Source of the DNA: Terriglobia bacterium | GTDB lineage: Bacteria; Acidobacteriota; Terriglobia; Acidiferrales; UBA7541 | Length of the DNA stretch: 64,000 bases | Reading direction: 5' to 3' | NCBI GenBank assembly: GCA_020073485.1 | Contig: JAIQFB010000001.1 | Coordinates: 1 to 64,000, forward strand | Part shown: in pieces, positions 1-8,727 of the stretch | How the letters are laid out: the number at the start of each line of letters is the position of its first letter | Position numbering within the stretch: position 1 is the first letter of the stretch | Position numbers and translations under genes: made by a program | The notes under the pieces: generated by a model | Database searches by the model: none | What the model saw: only the letters and a program-made list of their open reading frames with translations | What the model was told of the DNA's origin: nothing

Positions 1-28
1 TCCACTTGGGGCAATTGCCCCAAGTGGA
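1..28. repeat. perfect 28-bp palindrome at window edge
   Basis: The first 28 bases are a perfect palindrome (half-site TCCACTTGGGGCAA followed by its reverse complement). It could be a rho-independent-type hairpin of the gene to the left of the window or a dimeric operator; there is no clear T-tract on the right. The left context is cut off, so the role is open. Confidence 0.6.
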
Positions 29-38
29 TGTTTCTTTC

Positions 39-82
39 GTTTATATATTCTTCAGACTGTGTTTATGCCCCGTTTAGGAACT
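39..82 (+). promoter_or_regulatory. phased 4 x 11-bp operator array, copy 1 (candidate KdpE site)
   Basis: Four 11-bp units begin at 39, 50, 61 and 72; units 1, 3 and 4 start with GTTTA and unit 2 (CTTCA) is degenerate. The core at 61-77 reads GTTTATGCCCCGTTTAG. It lies directly upstream of the Ser/Thr kinase-kdpD-kdpE-like operon. The same architecture recurs before the universal-stress/kdpFABC unit, the 13097 gene and the second kdpF. Assignment to KdpE is inference from position and from the TTTA-type direct repeat known for KdpE operators. Confidence 0.65.
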
Positions 83-119
83 CAAGTGTACTGTGGGGGC
101 ATTATTCGGCCTATGTCCA

Positions 120-1088
120 ATGTATTCTCTCCAGCCTGGCGACCAACTCGATCATTACCACATTGAAAGCCTCGCCGCCCAAAGCGGCATGGCGTCGATA
201 TTTCGTGCCACGGACCTGCGAAACGGCCGAGCCATAGCGATCAAAGTGCCGCACCTCGAAGTGGAAAGTGATCCCCTCTTCTACGATCGCTTCAAGCGGG
301 AAGAGGAAATTGGGAGAAAACTCGATCATCCTGGTGTGATGAGGGTATTCGACGACGAAGACCGCACCCGCGTCTATATGGTCATGGAGTGGGTGGACGG
401 ACGCTCCTTACGGCACATCCTGACCGAACAGAAGAAGCTTTCCCCTGAGCGGGCGGTGCGTATTGCGCTAGGGATTTGCAACGCTTTGGAGTACATTCAC
501 CGCAATGGTGTTGTCCACCGCGATTTGAAACCGGAAAACGTCATGGTCGACTCCGAAGACCACATTAAGCTGATCGATTTCGGCATCGCTGGCAGCGTGG
601 GTATGCGGCGACTGACTTTTGCGAAGCTCACTCGCGCCATGGGCACACCCGACTATATCTCTCCCGAACAAGTGAAATCGAAACGCGGTGATGCGCGGAG
701 CGACGTATATGCGCTTGGCGTAATGCTGTATGAGATGTTGACAGGCGAGGTGCCCTTTCAGGGGCCCAACCCACTCGCCGTCATAAACGATCGGCTGTTA
801 AACCATCCCACTCCGCCGCGCGAGCTCGATCCCAAGATCTCTCCTCAACTACAAGAGATTATCTATCGTGCCCTTGAACGTAATCCGGCGAATCGCTATG
901 CAAGTGCTCGTGAGTTCGCCAAAGACCTTGCCAATCCTGAGTCAGTCGGCGTAGCTGACCGCGATGAACTGCGGGACTGGAAGTTGCGACGTTCCTCACA
1001 GTCAAGAACGATATTGAAGTACGTGATGTTCGCGATGATTCCCATAATCATTTTTATCCTGCTTTTGATCGCGGCGAGGCACAATTGA
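120..1088 (+). CDS. membrane-anchored Ser/Thr protein kinase (PknB type)
   Basis: Eukaryotic-type Hanks kinase of about 322 residues that phosphorylates Ser/Thr on proteins. Visible motifs in order: a degenerate glycine loop (QSGMAS), catalytic-lysine segment AIKVP, catalytic loop HRDLKPENVM, DFGIAG, and activation-loop end GTPDYISPEQ. The last ~22 residues are a single transmembrane segment, so the kinase domain is cytosolic with no extracellular sensor domain. I use ATG 120; a GTG at 93 is an alternative and neither has a good ribosome-binding site. It overlaps the downstream histidine-kinase frame, suggesting an operon with the Kdp two-component pair; cross-phosphorylation of that pair is speculation. 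Confidence 0.9.
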   Translation: MYSLQPGDQLDHYHIESLAAQSGMASIFRATDLRNGRAIAIKVPHLEVESDPLFYDRFKREEEIGRKLDHPGVMRVFDDEDRTRVYMVMEWVDGRSLRHILTEQKKLSPERAVRIALGICNALEYIHRNGVVHRDLKPENVMVDSEDHIKLIDFGIAGSVGMRRLTFAKLTRAMGTPDYISPEQVKSKRGDARSDVYALGVMLYEMLTGEVPFQGPNPLAVINDRLLNHPTPPRELDPKISPQLQEIIYRALERNPANRYASAREFAKDLANPESVGVADRDELRDWKLRRSSQSRTILKYVMFAMIPIIIFILLLIAARHN

Positions 1089-1177
1089 ATCGCTCTGAGA
1101 CATTGAGGCGCGGATTCGGCGTCAAGGGGACCCTGCCCTGGGAGCATCGCGAAGGTGGAAGGCGGTATTTTAGTTTG

Positions 1178-2686
1178 ATGTTCACTTCAGCCGAATCGAA
1201 CATTCGCTCGGTCTCCGAACACTTTCCACAAAGGGTCGGACGCTTAACCCTACGCCTGTTACTTGCTTTGAGTTTTGTCGCCGCGATCACGTTTGTGTTT
1301 GTTCGCCTGATCCCCGTGAATGCCACATCCGTAGGTTTCTTCTATCTAGTCGCTATCCTGGTGATCGCCACGGTAGGGGGACTCATAGAAGCCACCGTGT
1401 CCTCCATTACTGCAATGCTGTGCTTTAATTTCTTTTTCTTGCCACCCATCGGGACATTCACCATCGCCGATCCGCAAAACTGGGTCGCCCTGTTTGCTTT
1501 CTTGACTACGGCTCTTACTGCCAGTCAGCTTTCAGATCGATTGAAACGACAAAGAAGAGAGGCACTCGACCGGCAGCGCGAGATGGAGCGATTGTATGCC
1601 CTCAGCCGAGCCATACTGCTCACCGATACCGCGCAGCCCACCGCGAAGCAGATCGCACATCAAATCGCCAATGCCTTTGAGTGCCCTGCAGTAGCGCTGT
1701 ATGATCGCAACACCCGTGAAGTCTACTTGGCTGGCCCAGAAGCATTTCCCGACATGGATGCTATTGATGCGAAGCTGCGTGAGTCTGCAATCCATTCCAG
1801 CGTGCTACGAGAAGATGATGAAATTCTCATAACGTCCATCCGCCTTGGTGGAGAACCCATTGGTAGTTTGGCGCTTACCCATGCCTTTCTGTCTGATGCG
1901 GCACTACAGTCTCTCTTGAACCTTGTGGCTGTGGGGCTCGAAAAGGCGCGTGCCCAGGACGAGGTCAACCGCGCACAAGTTGCCCGCCAGAGCGAGGAAT
2001 TGAAATCTACACTTCTGGACGCAATTGCTCATGAATTTAAGACTCCACTTACGTCGATTAAAGCCGTGACAACCGACCTGCTCTCGAATCCCGAAGAATC
2101 GCTTTCGCAGGAACAGCGTGGATTGGTCGCGATTGCGGATGAAGGCGCGGATCGTCTGGATAGGCTGGTTACCGAAGCGATTCAGTTGGCCCGAATCGAG
2201 GGTGGTAGGTTTCAATTGAATCGGGGAATTCATTTTCCAAGCTCATTGCTCTCCGCTGCTCTTCGGCAGACGAAGTCTCTATCGGATGGCAGAGACATCA
2301 AGTTGCAAGTGGCCGATGACTTGCCTTTGGTGTTTGTGGACGCCGAGTTAGTAGTGCTGATGATTGCGCATCTAATCGATAACGCAGTGAAGTACTCTCG
2401 ACCGGGCAGCCCCATTTTGATTAGCGCAGATGCCGGCGAGAAAGGTGTGATCATTCACGTGGCCGATCAAGGGCCAGGAATCAGCGAGGACGAACAAACC
2501 CGGATCTTCGAAAAGTTCTATCGCGGTAGTAGTGGGCAGCACCTCAAAGGTACAGGCATGGGACTTGCGATTGCCCGTGAGATCATGCGTGCGCATGGTG
2601 AGGAAATTTGGGTCAAGAGCAGCCCAGACAAAGGATCGGAATTTTCTTTTTCGTTGCCGGTCGCACCAGTGGAGGGCGCCGAATGA
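1178..2686 (+). CDS. KdpD-type sensor histidine kinase lacking the N-terminal KdpD/Usp part
   Basis: Membrane histidine kinase matching the C-terminal half of KdpD: a four-helix DUF4118 membrane bundle (first ~110 residues), a GAF-like linker, a HisKA domain with IAHEFKTPLTS (phospho-His codon at 2030, residue ~285) and an HATPase domain with DNAVKYS, DQGPGIS and GMGLAIA. The cytoplasmic Walker-A/Usp region of classical KdpD is absent and is instead encoded as two separate proteins at 10.6-12.8 kb. ATG 1178 follows a GGTGGAAGG stretch; an in-frame TTG at 1085 would overlap the kinase stop. Its stop overlaps the start of the response regulator (ATGA), so the two are translationally coupled. 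Confidence 0.9.
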   Translation: MFTSAESNIRSVSEHFPQRVGRLTLRLLLALSFVAAITFVFVRLIPVNATSVGFFYLVAILVIATVGGLIEATVSSITAMLCFNFFFLPPIGTFTIADPQNWVALFAFLTTALTASQLSDRLKRQRREALDRQREMERLYALSRAILLTDTAQPTAKQIAHQIANAFECPAVALYDRNTREVYLAGPEAFPDMDAIDAKLRESAIHSSVLREDDEILITSIRLGGEPIGSLALTHAFLSDAALQSLLNLVAVGLEKARAQDEVNRAQVARQSEELKSTLLDAIAHEFKTPLTSIKAVTTDLLSNPEESLSQEQRGLVAIADEGADRLDRLVTEAIQLARIEGGRFQLNRGIHFPSSLLSAALRQTKSLSDGRDIKLQVADDLPLVFVDAELVVLMIAHLIDNAVKYSRPGSPILISADAGEKGVIIHVADQGPGISEDEQTRIFEKFYRGSSGQHLKGTGMGLAIAREIMRAHGEEIWVKSSPDKGSEFSFSLPVAPVEGAE

Positions 2687-3378
2687 GCGCAGGCCGCATT
2701 CTCGTTGTGGACGACGACCCCCAGATTCGTCGCACAATGAAGGCAACTCTGACCGCTCGTCACTATGAAGTAAGTGATTCACGAAACGGGGAAGAAGCCT
2801 TGGATAAGCTACGCTCGGAAACTTTCGACCTAGTGTTATTGGACATGAACATGCCTGGAACCGGAGGAATCGAGACCTGTCGGCTCATCCGTTCTAGTTC
2901 TGACGTAGCGATCATCATGTTGACCGTCAACAATACAGAAAAAGACAAGGTGGAAGCGCTCGACGCCGGTGCCGATGACTACGTTACTAAGCCTTTTAGC
3001 ATCCCTGAACTGCTTGCTCGGATTCGCGCTACTTTACGACGACTACCGCAGGCCCCCGATGAGGCAGGATTACAACAACTCACGCTGGAGGGTGTTGAAA
3101 TCGATCTTCCCTCACGGCAGGTAACCGTGCGCGGCCGCACTGCCAGCCTCACGGCGAAGGAGTTTGATTTGCTTTCGTACTTCCTCATACATCCTAACAA
3201 GACAATTGCTCATCGCGAGCTGCTACAAGCGGTCTGGGGCCCGGACTACGGCGATGAGCTAGAATATTTGCGGGTTTTCGTCAACCGCCTGCGCAAGAAG
3301 ATCGAACCGGATCCCTCCAAACCCCATTTCTTGGTTACTGATGCTTGGGCGGGCTACCGCTTCCACCTCCCGCACTGA
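2683..3378 (+). CDS. kdpE: KdpE-like OmpR-family response regulator
   Basis: Response regulator of 231 residues. The receiver has the acidic cluster VVDDDP, phospho-acceptor Asp in LVLLDMNMPG, Thr in MLTV and Lys in TKPFS. The C-terminal winged helix is intact (LTAKEFDLLSYFLIHP, then RVFVNRLRKKIEPD). KdpE activates kdp transcription when K+ is limiting. ATG 2683 overlaps the kinase stop by four bases, fitting an HK-RR pair. It is the obvious protein to bind the phased TTTA arrays found before four genes or operons in this window. Confidence 0.9.
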   Translation: MSAGRILVVDDDPQIRRTMKATLTARHYEVSDSRNGEEALDKLRSETFDLVLLDMNMPGTGGIETCRLIRSSSDVAIIMLTVNNTEKDKVEALDAGADDYVTKPFSIPELLARIRATLRRLPQAPDEAGLQQLTLEGVEIDLPSRQVTVRGRTASLTAKEFDLLSYFLIHPNKTIAHRELLQAVWGPDYGDELEYLRVFVNRLRKKIEPDPSKPHFLVTDAWAGYRFHLPH

Positions 3379-3420
3379 AGAACCTTCCCCAGTAGACCGA
3401 GTTTCGAACGCGCTGCCGGT

Positions 3421-3473
3421 CACGGATACCCGCTACTGTGATCCGTGTCACTTCGTTTGACCCAGTAAACTGG
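3421..3473 (+). terminator. possible terminator hairpins after kdpE-like gene
   Basis: CACGGAT (3421-3427) pairs with ATCCGTG (3441-3447), and CCAGT (3462-3466) pairs with ACTGG (3469-3473) followed by TTTATTT. Either could end the kinase-kdpDE transcript. The second runs directly into the copy-2 operator array. Confidence 0.35.
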
Positions 3474-3516
3474 TTTATTTGGTTGTTAGAAGTTGTTTAT
3501 GCGCTGTTTATCCCCG
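3473..3516 (+). promoter_or_regulatory. phased 4 x 11-bp operator array, copy 2 (candidate KdpE site)
   Basis: Units begin at 3473, 3484, 3495 and 3506; units 1, 3 and 4 start with GTTTA and unit 2 (TGTTA) is degenerate. The core at 3495-3511 is GTTTATGCGCTGTTTAT. It sits just upstream of the universal-stress-like genes and kdpFABC, so it is the expected place for KdpE-dependent activation of the first pump operon. Confidence 0.65.
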
Positions 3517-3537
3517 CTACTGCACAATCCGCAGTGG

Positions 3538-4050
3538 ATGGGCACAATGAAAGATCTACTCAACAGCGCAATCACAAAGCCAGCGCGGCTATCAGTAAGC
3601 TGGGAAACACCTGAAGGAGTTGGACCGGGACGGCTCGAGGTAAACGTGATCTTTACTGATCCACAAGCCACGGTGGCTGCCTTGAAGACGGCTGGATCAT
3701 TGGCACGGGACCTTGGAGCATGTATTCGAGTACGAGCCGCAATCGCTGTGCCGTATGCATTGCCTCTTAATAAGCCGCCAGTGTCTGCTGGTTTCATCGA
3801 AGAGTTCCTATCTGATTTGGTTTGTCGCCTGGAGTTGGATGCTTTCGAGCCGAGCGTTCACTTGTATCTATGCCGAGATCAGGTCGAAACTCTTTTGCAT
3901 GTACTGAGTCCAAATTCCTTGGTCGTCATTGGTGGGCGAAAACACTGGTGGCCCACGGCAGAGCGTCGGGCAGCAAAGGCCCTTCGATCCAAAGGTCATC
4001 GAGTTGTTTTTATTAGCATAAAGACAGAAACGAAATCGGATCGTCAATGA
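3538..4050 (+). CDS. universal-stress-like protein preceding kdpFABC
   Basis: About 170 residues. The order of an alpha/beta fold with VNVIFTD near the N-terminus, a helix with LKTAGSLARDLGA, and a late SLVVIGG strand resembles UspA-type nucleotide-binding proteins, but the family match is loose and the classic Gly-rich ATP loop is not obvious. Start 3538 is an ATG; 3547 is an equally possible ATG and neither has a strong Shine-Dalgarno. The end overlaps the next gene by four bases (ATGA). Position between the operator array and kdpF suggests a role in K+ response; the exact role is unknown. Confidence 0.6.
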   Translation: MGTMKDLLNSAITKPARLSVSWETPEGVGPGRLEVNVIFTDPQATVAALKTAGSLARDLGACIRVRAAIAVPYALPLNKPPVSAGFIEEFLSDLVCRLELDAFEPSVHLYLCRDQVETLLHVLSPNSLVVIGGRKHWWPTAERRAAKALRSKGHRVVFISIKTETKSDRQ

Positions 4051-4552
4051 AGTCAAAAACTCTAACTCAACCGGCGATTCGAACGATGACGGGTCTATCT
4101 TCCTGCAGCGTCGATGAAGTCTCATCACATGCATCGGCCATAGTGGGAGTCACTCTACTGGGGGATCTAGAGGATGTTCTTGCAGTAATTCGAACGGCAG
4201 TTCTATTGGCAAAAAACTTGAAGGCACCCCTATCGCTCAACCTTATTGGAAGGGATATTTTGCCAGGCAACTTTAACGACACTCCATATTCCAAATTGGT
4301 GGCAGAAATCTTGCGTTTTGCTAAAGCCCAACTTGAAGGGCTCGCTGCTCCCGCTTTCATAATGGAAGCAAATATTGTTGCAGCGTCTTTTATCTGCGCT
4401 GGGTCCGTGACGTTGTCGATCCGAAGCGCGGATCCGATTCTAAGGCGTCAGCGAACGTGACCGAGAGAGAAACCGCGCGAGAGATGTTTTATGTATCTAT
4501 TGAGTCTCGTAAGGCTCACTATGAGCCGGTTCTCGAAGCAGAGATGAGGTGA
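4047..4552 (+). pseudogene. second universal-stress-like gene, apparently frameshifted
   Basis: The frame starting at 4047 gives an Usp-like N-terminal region of ~110 residues (IVGVTLLGDLEDVL, LRFAKAQLEGLA) and then a low-quality tail to the stop near 4460. A different frame, open from 4337 to 4552, carries a plausible C-terminus (TERETAREMFYVSIESRK) resembling the upstream paralogue's RVVFISIKTETK and ends three bases before the next small gene, in the position expected for the true end. I read this as one paralogous gene broken by an indel around 4360-4390, perhaps with internal loss. A sequencing error or programmed frameshift cannot be excluded. Confidence 0.5.
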
Positions 4553-4555
4553 ATC

Positions 4556-4639
4556 ATGCTGGATATTTTCTATGTCGCTATTGTGATCGTCTTTTTTGTC
4601 CTGTTGTGGGGATTTACCAAGGCGTCTGAACGCCTGTAG
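4556..4639 (+). CDS. 27-residue single-span membrane peptide upstream of kdpF
   Basis: A short ORF with ATG three bases after the preceding stop and an AGATGAGGTGA ribosome-binding region. It encodes one hydrophobic helix (about residues 3-20) ending TKASERL. A positional equivalent (13547-13642) precedes kdpF in the second kdp operon and ends in a similar EACDKI. That shared placement argues for a genuine small protein rather than chance. Function unknown; possibly a KdpF-like accessory subunit. Confidence 0.6.
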   Translation: MLDIFYVAIVIVFFVLLWGFTKASERL

Positions 4640-4648
4640 GAGGACCCA

Positions 4649-4732
4649 GTGGAATATGTAATTGCGGGAGTTGTCGCGGCGTTTTTGTTCGTTTATTTGA
4701 TGTATGCCTTGCTTCGGCCGGAAAAATTTTGA
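4649..4732 (+). CDS. kdpF: KdpF, small stabilising subunit of the K+ pump
   Basis: 27 residues starting at GTG 4649 behind an AGGAGG site. Single transmembrane helix followed by YALLRPEKF, the typical KdpF ending (aromatic-A-L-x-x-x-E-x-F). KdpF is a non-essential lipid-like stabiliser of the KdpABC complex in the inner membrane. It lies ten bases before kdpA with a good ribosome-binding site between them. Confidence 0.85.
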   Translation: MEYVIAGVVAAFLFVYLMYALLRPEKF

Positions 4733-4741
4733 GGTGGTGAG

Positions 4742-6529
4742 ATGACTTTACTCGGTATTGCCCAGATCGTGATCTTTTTTGCCATCGTGGTCGCCATAAC
4801 AAAGCCCATTGGCGTTTTCATGCATCGCGTTTTTGAGGGCGAGCGGACCTTCCTTCATCCTATTTTCCGCCCGCTGGAACGCCTGATCTACTGGCTTGGC
4901 GGCGTCCGCGAGGGCGAGGAGCAGTCCTGGGTTCGTTACTCGGCATCCATGATTTCGCTGAGTATCTTCAGTTTTCTGTTCGTGTACCTGCTGCAGCGGC
5001 TGCAGGGGCATCTGCCGCTGAACCCGATGCACTTTTCAACGTCGCAGGCCCCCTCAAACGCCACGCCGATGACGCCGGACCTGGCGTTTAATACGGCAGT
5101 CAGCTTTGTGACGAACACGAACTGGCAGTCCTATTCTCCGGACACCACGATGAGCTACTTAACGCAGATGGCAGCTCTCGCCGTCCAGAACTTTGTTTCC
5201 GCTGCTGTGGGCATTGCTGTTGCCGTCGCGCTAATTCGTGGATTTGCGCGTCATAGTGCCAAGACGATAGGCAATTTTTGGGTGGATGTGACGCGATGTA
5301 CGCTCTACATCCTGCTCCCCATTTGTATCCTGGCGACACTGTTTTTCGTCGGGCAAGGATCGATCCAAAACTTTAAAGGGCCCGCCACCGTAACAACTCT
5401 GGAAGGAGCGACCCAGGTGATTGAGCAGGGCCCCCTTGCTTCTCAGTTAGCCATAAAGATGCTGGGAACGAATGGTGGCGGATACTTCAACGCGAACTCT
5501 GCTCATCCGTACGAAAATCCGACGCCGTTGGCAAACCTGCTCCAGATGTTACTGATCTTTTCGCTTGGCGCTGGACTCACGTACATGTTTGGCAAGATGG
5601 TACGGGATACGCGTCAGGGCTGGGCGATTTTTGCAGCGATGGCTTTGATGTTTCTCGCCGGATCTTTCATCTGCTATTGGGCCGAGCAAGCAGGAAACCC
5701 CATGTTGACCAAAATGGGGATCGAGCACGTGTATACAGGAAGTCAGCCGGGCGGAAACATGGAGGGGAAAGAGGTCCGGTTCGGCAATCCGATGACGGCG
5801 CTGTTTGCCACGGTAACGACGGATGCCAGCTGCGGGGCCGTCATTGGCATGCATGATAGCTTTACGCCGATCGGCGGGCTCGTGCCGTTGTTCAACATTC
5901 AGACTGATGAAGTGATTTTTGGCGGGGTGGGCGCCGGTCTCTATAGCATGCTGATTTATGCAGTAGTTGCCGTCTTCATCGGAGGTCTGATGGTCGGGCG
6001 CACGCCCGAATACGTTGGCAAGAAGATTGAGCAAAAAGAAGTCAAGATGGCAATCATTGCTATCTTGGCGACTTCTTTGGTCATTCTTTGCTTCACCGCC
6101 ATCAGTTCAATTGCGCCGTTTGCGGCGAACCACTACTGGAATCCTCCCGGACCATCCACCGCGAATCTGAACAATGGAGGACCGCACGGATTCTCCGAGA
6201 TCTTGTATGCCTACTCAAGCGGCGCGGGGAATAACGGCAGCGCTTTCGCTGGAATCAACGCCAACACGCCCTGGTACAACTTGTCGATTGGCGTCGATAT
6301 GCTGGTTGGAAGATTCCTCTTCATCATTCCGGCGCTTGCCATTGCCGGCAGCCTGGCCTCAAAAAAATTAATTCCTGTAACCAGCGGTACATTACCAACA
6401 AACGGTTCGCTGTTTGTCATTCTACTGATCGGGACCGTGATCATCGTGGGCGCGCTCACTTATTTTCCGGCGCTCTCCTTGGGTCCGATTGTTGAGCACA
6501 TGCAAATGCTAAATGGGAAATTGTTCTAA
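4742..6529 (+). CDS. kdpA: KdpA, K+-translocating channel-like subunit (operon 1)
   Basis: 595 residues, normal length. KdpA selects K+ on the extracytoplasmic side and passes it to KdpB. All four selectivity-filter segments are visible: VTNTNWQSY, LGTNGGGYF, TTDASCGAV and GNNGSAF. Ten-helix hydrophobic pattern throughout, plus the conserved MVGRTPEYVGKKIEQKE loop. ATG 4742 follows GAGGTGGTGAG. First gene of a canonical F-A-B-C operon, preceded by the candidate KdpE operator at 3473-3516. Confidence 0.97.
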   Translation: MTLLGIAQIVIFFAIVVAITKPIGVFMHRVFEGERTFLHPIFRPLERLIYWLGGVREGEEQSWVRYSASMISLSIFSFLFVYLLQRLQGHLPLNPMHFSTSQAPSNATPMTPDLAFNTAVSFVTNTNWQSYSPDTTMSYLTQMAALAVQNFVSAAVGIAVAVALIRGFARHSAKTIGNFWVDVTRCTLYILLPICILATLFFVGQGSIQNFKGPATVTTLEGATQVIEQGPLASQLAIKMLGTNGGGYFNANSAHPYENPTPLANLLQMLLIFSLGAGLTYMFGKMVRDTRQGWAIFAAMALMFLAGSFICYWAEQAGNPMLTKMGIEHVYTGSQPGGNMEGKEVRFGNPMTALFATVTTDASCGAVIGMHDSFTPIGGLVPLFNIQTDEVIFGGVGAGLYSMLIYAVVAVFIGGLMVGRTPEYVGKKIEQKEVKMAIIAILATSLVILCFTAISSIAPFAANHYWNPPGPSTANLNNGGPHGFSEILYAYSSGAGNNGSAFAGINANTPWYNLSIGVDMLVGRFLFIIPALAIAGSLASKKLIPVTSGTLPTNGSLFVILLIGTVIIVGALTYFPALSLGPIVEHMQMLNGKLF

Positions 6530-6589
6530 GGGCGCGGGCTCTACTTGGAACGCGCTAAGAAGATGTCATTGCGAACGAGGAGTTAGAAA

Positions 6590-8716
6590 ATGTCTACTGT
6601 CACTACCCCTCCGGTGGAACGTAAACCGGAAAGCAAAAAAGAAGGCACGGAACTCCTCTCTAGGGGTGTTCGGGCTCGCCCGTTGTTCGATCCTGAAATC
6701 CTGGGGCGCGCCATTAGGGAATCATTCGTAAAGCTTAATCCCCGGTTGGTTGCAAAGAACCCGGTGATGTTTGTCGTGGAGGTCGGCGCAGCTCTGACTA
6801 CCATTTATGTCATCAAAGATGCAGTCACGGGTACCGGCAACCTTCTTTTTGGCATTCAAATCGCGTTTTGGTTGTGGTTCACCGTCGTATTCGCCAATTT
6901 CGCAGAAGCAATGGCGGAAGCGCGTGGCAAGGCGCAAGCGGATGCACTCCGCAAGACCAAAACTGACACGACTGCCCGGAAAATTCTACCCAATGGCGCG
7001 TTTGAAATGGTACAGGCCTCAAAACTGCGCGCTGGAGATGTCGTCTACTGCGAAGCAGGGTACCTCATTCCGGGAGACGGCGAAGTCATCGAGGGTGTCG
7101 CGAGCGTCGACGAATCTGTCATTACAGGAGAGAGTGCCCCCGTCATTCGGGAATCCGGCGGGGACCGAAGTGCGGTAACTGGCGGTACTAAGGTGCTTTC
7201 GGATCACATCAAGATCCGGATCACCTCCAATCCGGGCGAAACTTTCCTCGACCGCATGATCGCACTAGTCGAGGGTGCGGTGCGCCAGAAGACACCTAAT
7301 GAAATTGCTCTGAATATTTTGATCGCTGGTCTGACGTTGATCTTCTTGCTGGCGGTTGCGACGCTTCCACCCTATGCAAAATATGCCATCCAAGCAGTTG
7401 GTAGCGGGACTGCCCCTACGGTTGCCGTTCTCGTATCCCTGCTCGTGTGCCTGATTCCCACGACCATCGGCGGATTACTTTCTGCCATTGGTATCGCGGG
7501 AATGGATCGCGTGATGCAGCACAACGTCCTGGCGATGAGCGGAAAGGCGGTCGAAGCTTCGGGCGATGTGAATACGCTGCTTCTCGACAAGACCGGAACC
7601 ATCACGCTAGGCAATCGACAGGCAGTTGAATTCATAACGGTCGATGGTGTGAGCGAAAGCGAACTGGCAGATGCCGCTCAACTCTCCAGCCTTGCCGACG
7701 AAACCCCTGAGGGACGGTCGATCGTCGTGCTAGCCAAGGAGAAATACAAACTGCGCGGTCGAGAACTCGCCGAGCATAACGCCCATTTCATTCCGTTCTC
7801 CGCATATACCCGGATGAGCGGTGTTGACATGAATGGCAGCCAGCTGCGAAAGGGCGCGACGGATGCCATTGCTCAGTTCGTGAAGGAGGCTGGCGGCAAG
7901 GTATCTCCATCTCTTCAGGAGATTTCTGACCGCATCTCGAGAAATGGCGGGACACCGCTCGCGGTGGCCAATGGGTCGAAGGTTCTTGGGGTTATTCATC
8001 TCAAAGACATCGTCAAAGGCGGAATGAAGGATCGGCTCGCCTCGCTGCGAGCTATGGGAATCCGTTCGGTGATGATCACCGGAGACAATCCCTTGACCGC
8101 CGCTGCCATCGCGCAAGAAGCGGGCGTGGACGATTTCCTCGCACAGGCTACGCCAAAGGACAAGCTGGAATACATCCGAAAAGAACAGGCTGAAGGGCGC
8201 CTCGTCGCCATGACCGGTGACGGAACCAATGACGCACCTGCGTTAGCTCAGGCCGATGTGGGCGTGGCTATGAACACCGGAACCATGGCGGCGAAAGAAG
8301 CCGGCAACATGGTGGATCTGGACAGTAATCCGACAAAGCTGATTGAGATCGTGGCCATCGGAAAACAATTGTTGATTACCCGCGGTTCGTTGACCACTTT
8401 TTCGATTGCCAATGACATTGCAAAATACTTTGCGATCATCCCGGCGATGTTTGCGGCCATGTATCCCGAGTTGAACAAGCTGAATATCATGGGGCTGCAC
8501 TCGCCCCAAAGCGCGGTACTCGCAGCGGTCATCTTCAACGCGGTAATCATTATCGCTTTGGTTCCACTGGCGCTGCGTGGCGTGCAATACAAACCTGTCA
8601 GTGCCGGCCAGATGTTGAGCCGGAATCTTCTGATCTACGGCCTTGGTGGAATCATCGTGCCATTTCCGGGGATTTGGCTGATCGACAAGATCATTGTTGC
8701 TATGCACTTGGCTTAA
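6590..8716 (+). CDS. kdpB: KdpB, P-type ATPase subunit (operon 1)
   Basis: 708 residues. P-type ATPase that powers K+ uptake with KdpA. Motifs: actuator TGES (ITGESAP), phosphorylation site [11 protein letters not shown], hinge [10 protein letters not shown] and [15 protein letters not shown] 6590 follows GGAG at a normal distance. Gap of 60 bases from kdpA. Second copy of the same subunit is at 13995-16148; the two are clearly homologous throughout. Confidence 0.97.
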   Translation: MSTVTTPPVERKPESKKEGTELLSRGVRARPLFDPEILGRAIRESFVKLNPRLVAKNPVMFVVEVGAALTTIYVIKDAVTGTGNLLFGIQIAFWLWFTVVFANFAEAMAEARGKAQADALRKTKTDTTARKILPNGAFEMVQASKLRAGDVVYCEAGYLIPGDGEVIEGVASVDESVITGESAPVIRESGGDRSAVTGGTKVLSDHIKIRITSNPGETFLDRMIALVEGAVRQKTPNEIALNILIAGLTLIFLLAVATLPPYAKYAIQAVGSGTAPTVAVLVSLLVCLIPTTIGGLLSAIGIAGMDRVMQHNVLAMSGKAVEASGDVNTLLLDKTGTITLGNRQAVEFITVDGVSESELADAAQLSSLADETPEGRSIVVLAKEKYKLRGRELAEHNAHFIPFSAYTRMSGVDMNGSQLRKGATDAIAQFVKEAGGKVSPSLQEISDRISRNGGTPLAVANGSKVLGVIHLKDIVKGGMKDRLASLRAMGIRSVMITGDNPLTAAAIAQEAGVDDFLAQATPKDKLEYIRKEQAEGRLVAMTGDGTNDAPALAQADVGVAMNTGTMAAKEAGNMVDLDSNPTKLIEIVAIGKQLLITRGSLTTFSIANDIAKYFAIIPAMFAAMYPELNKLNIMGLHSPQSAVLAAVIFNAVIIIALVPLALRGVQYKPVSAGQMLSRNLLIYGLGGIIVPFPGIWLIDKIIVAMHLA

Positions 8717-8727
8717 AGGAGTAGGAC

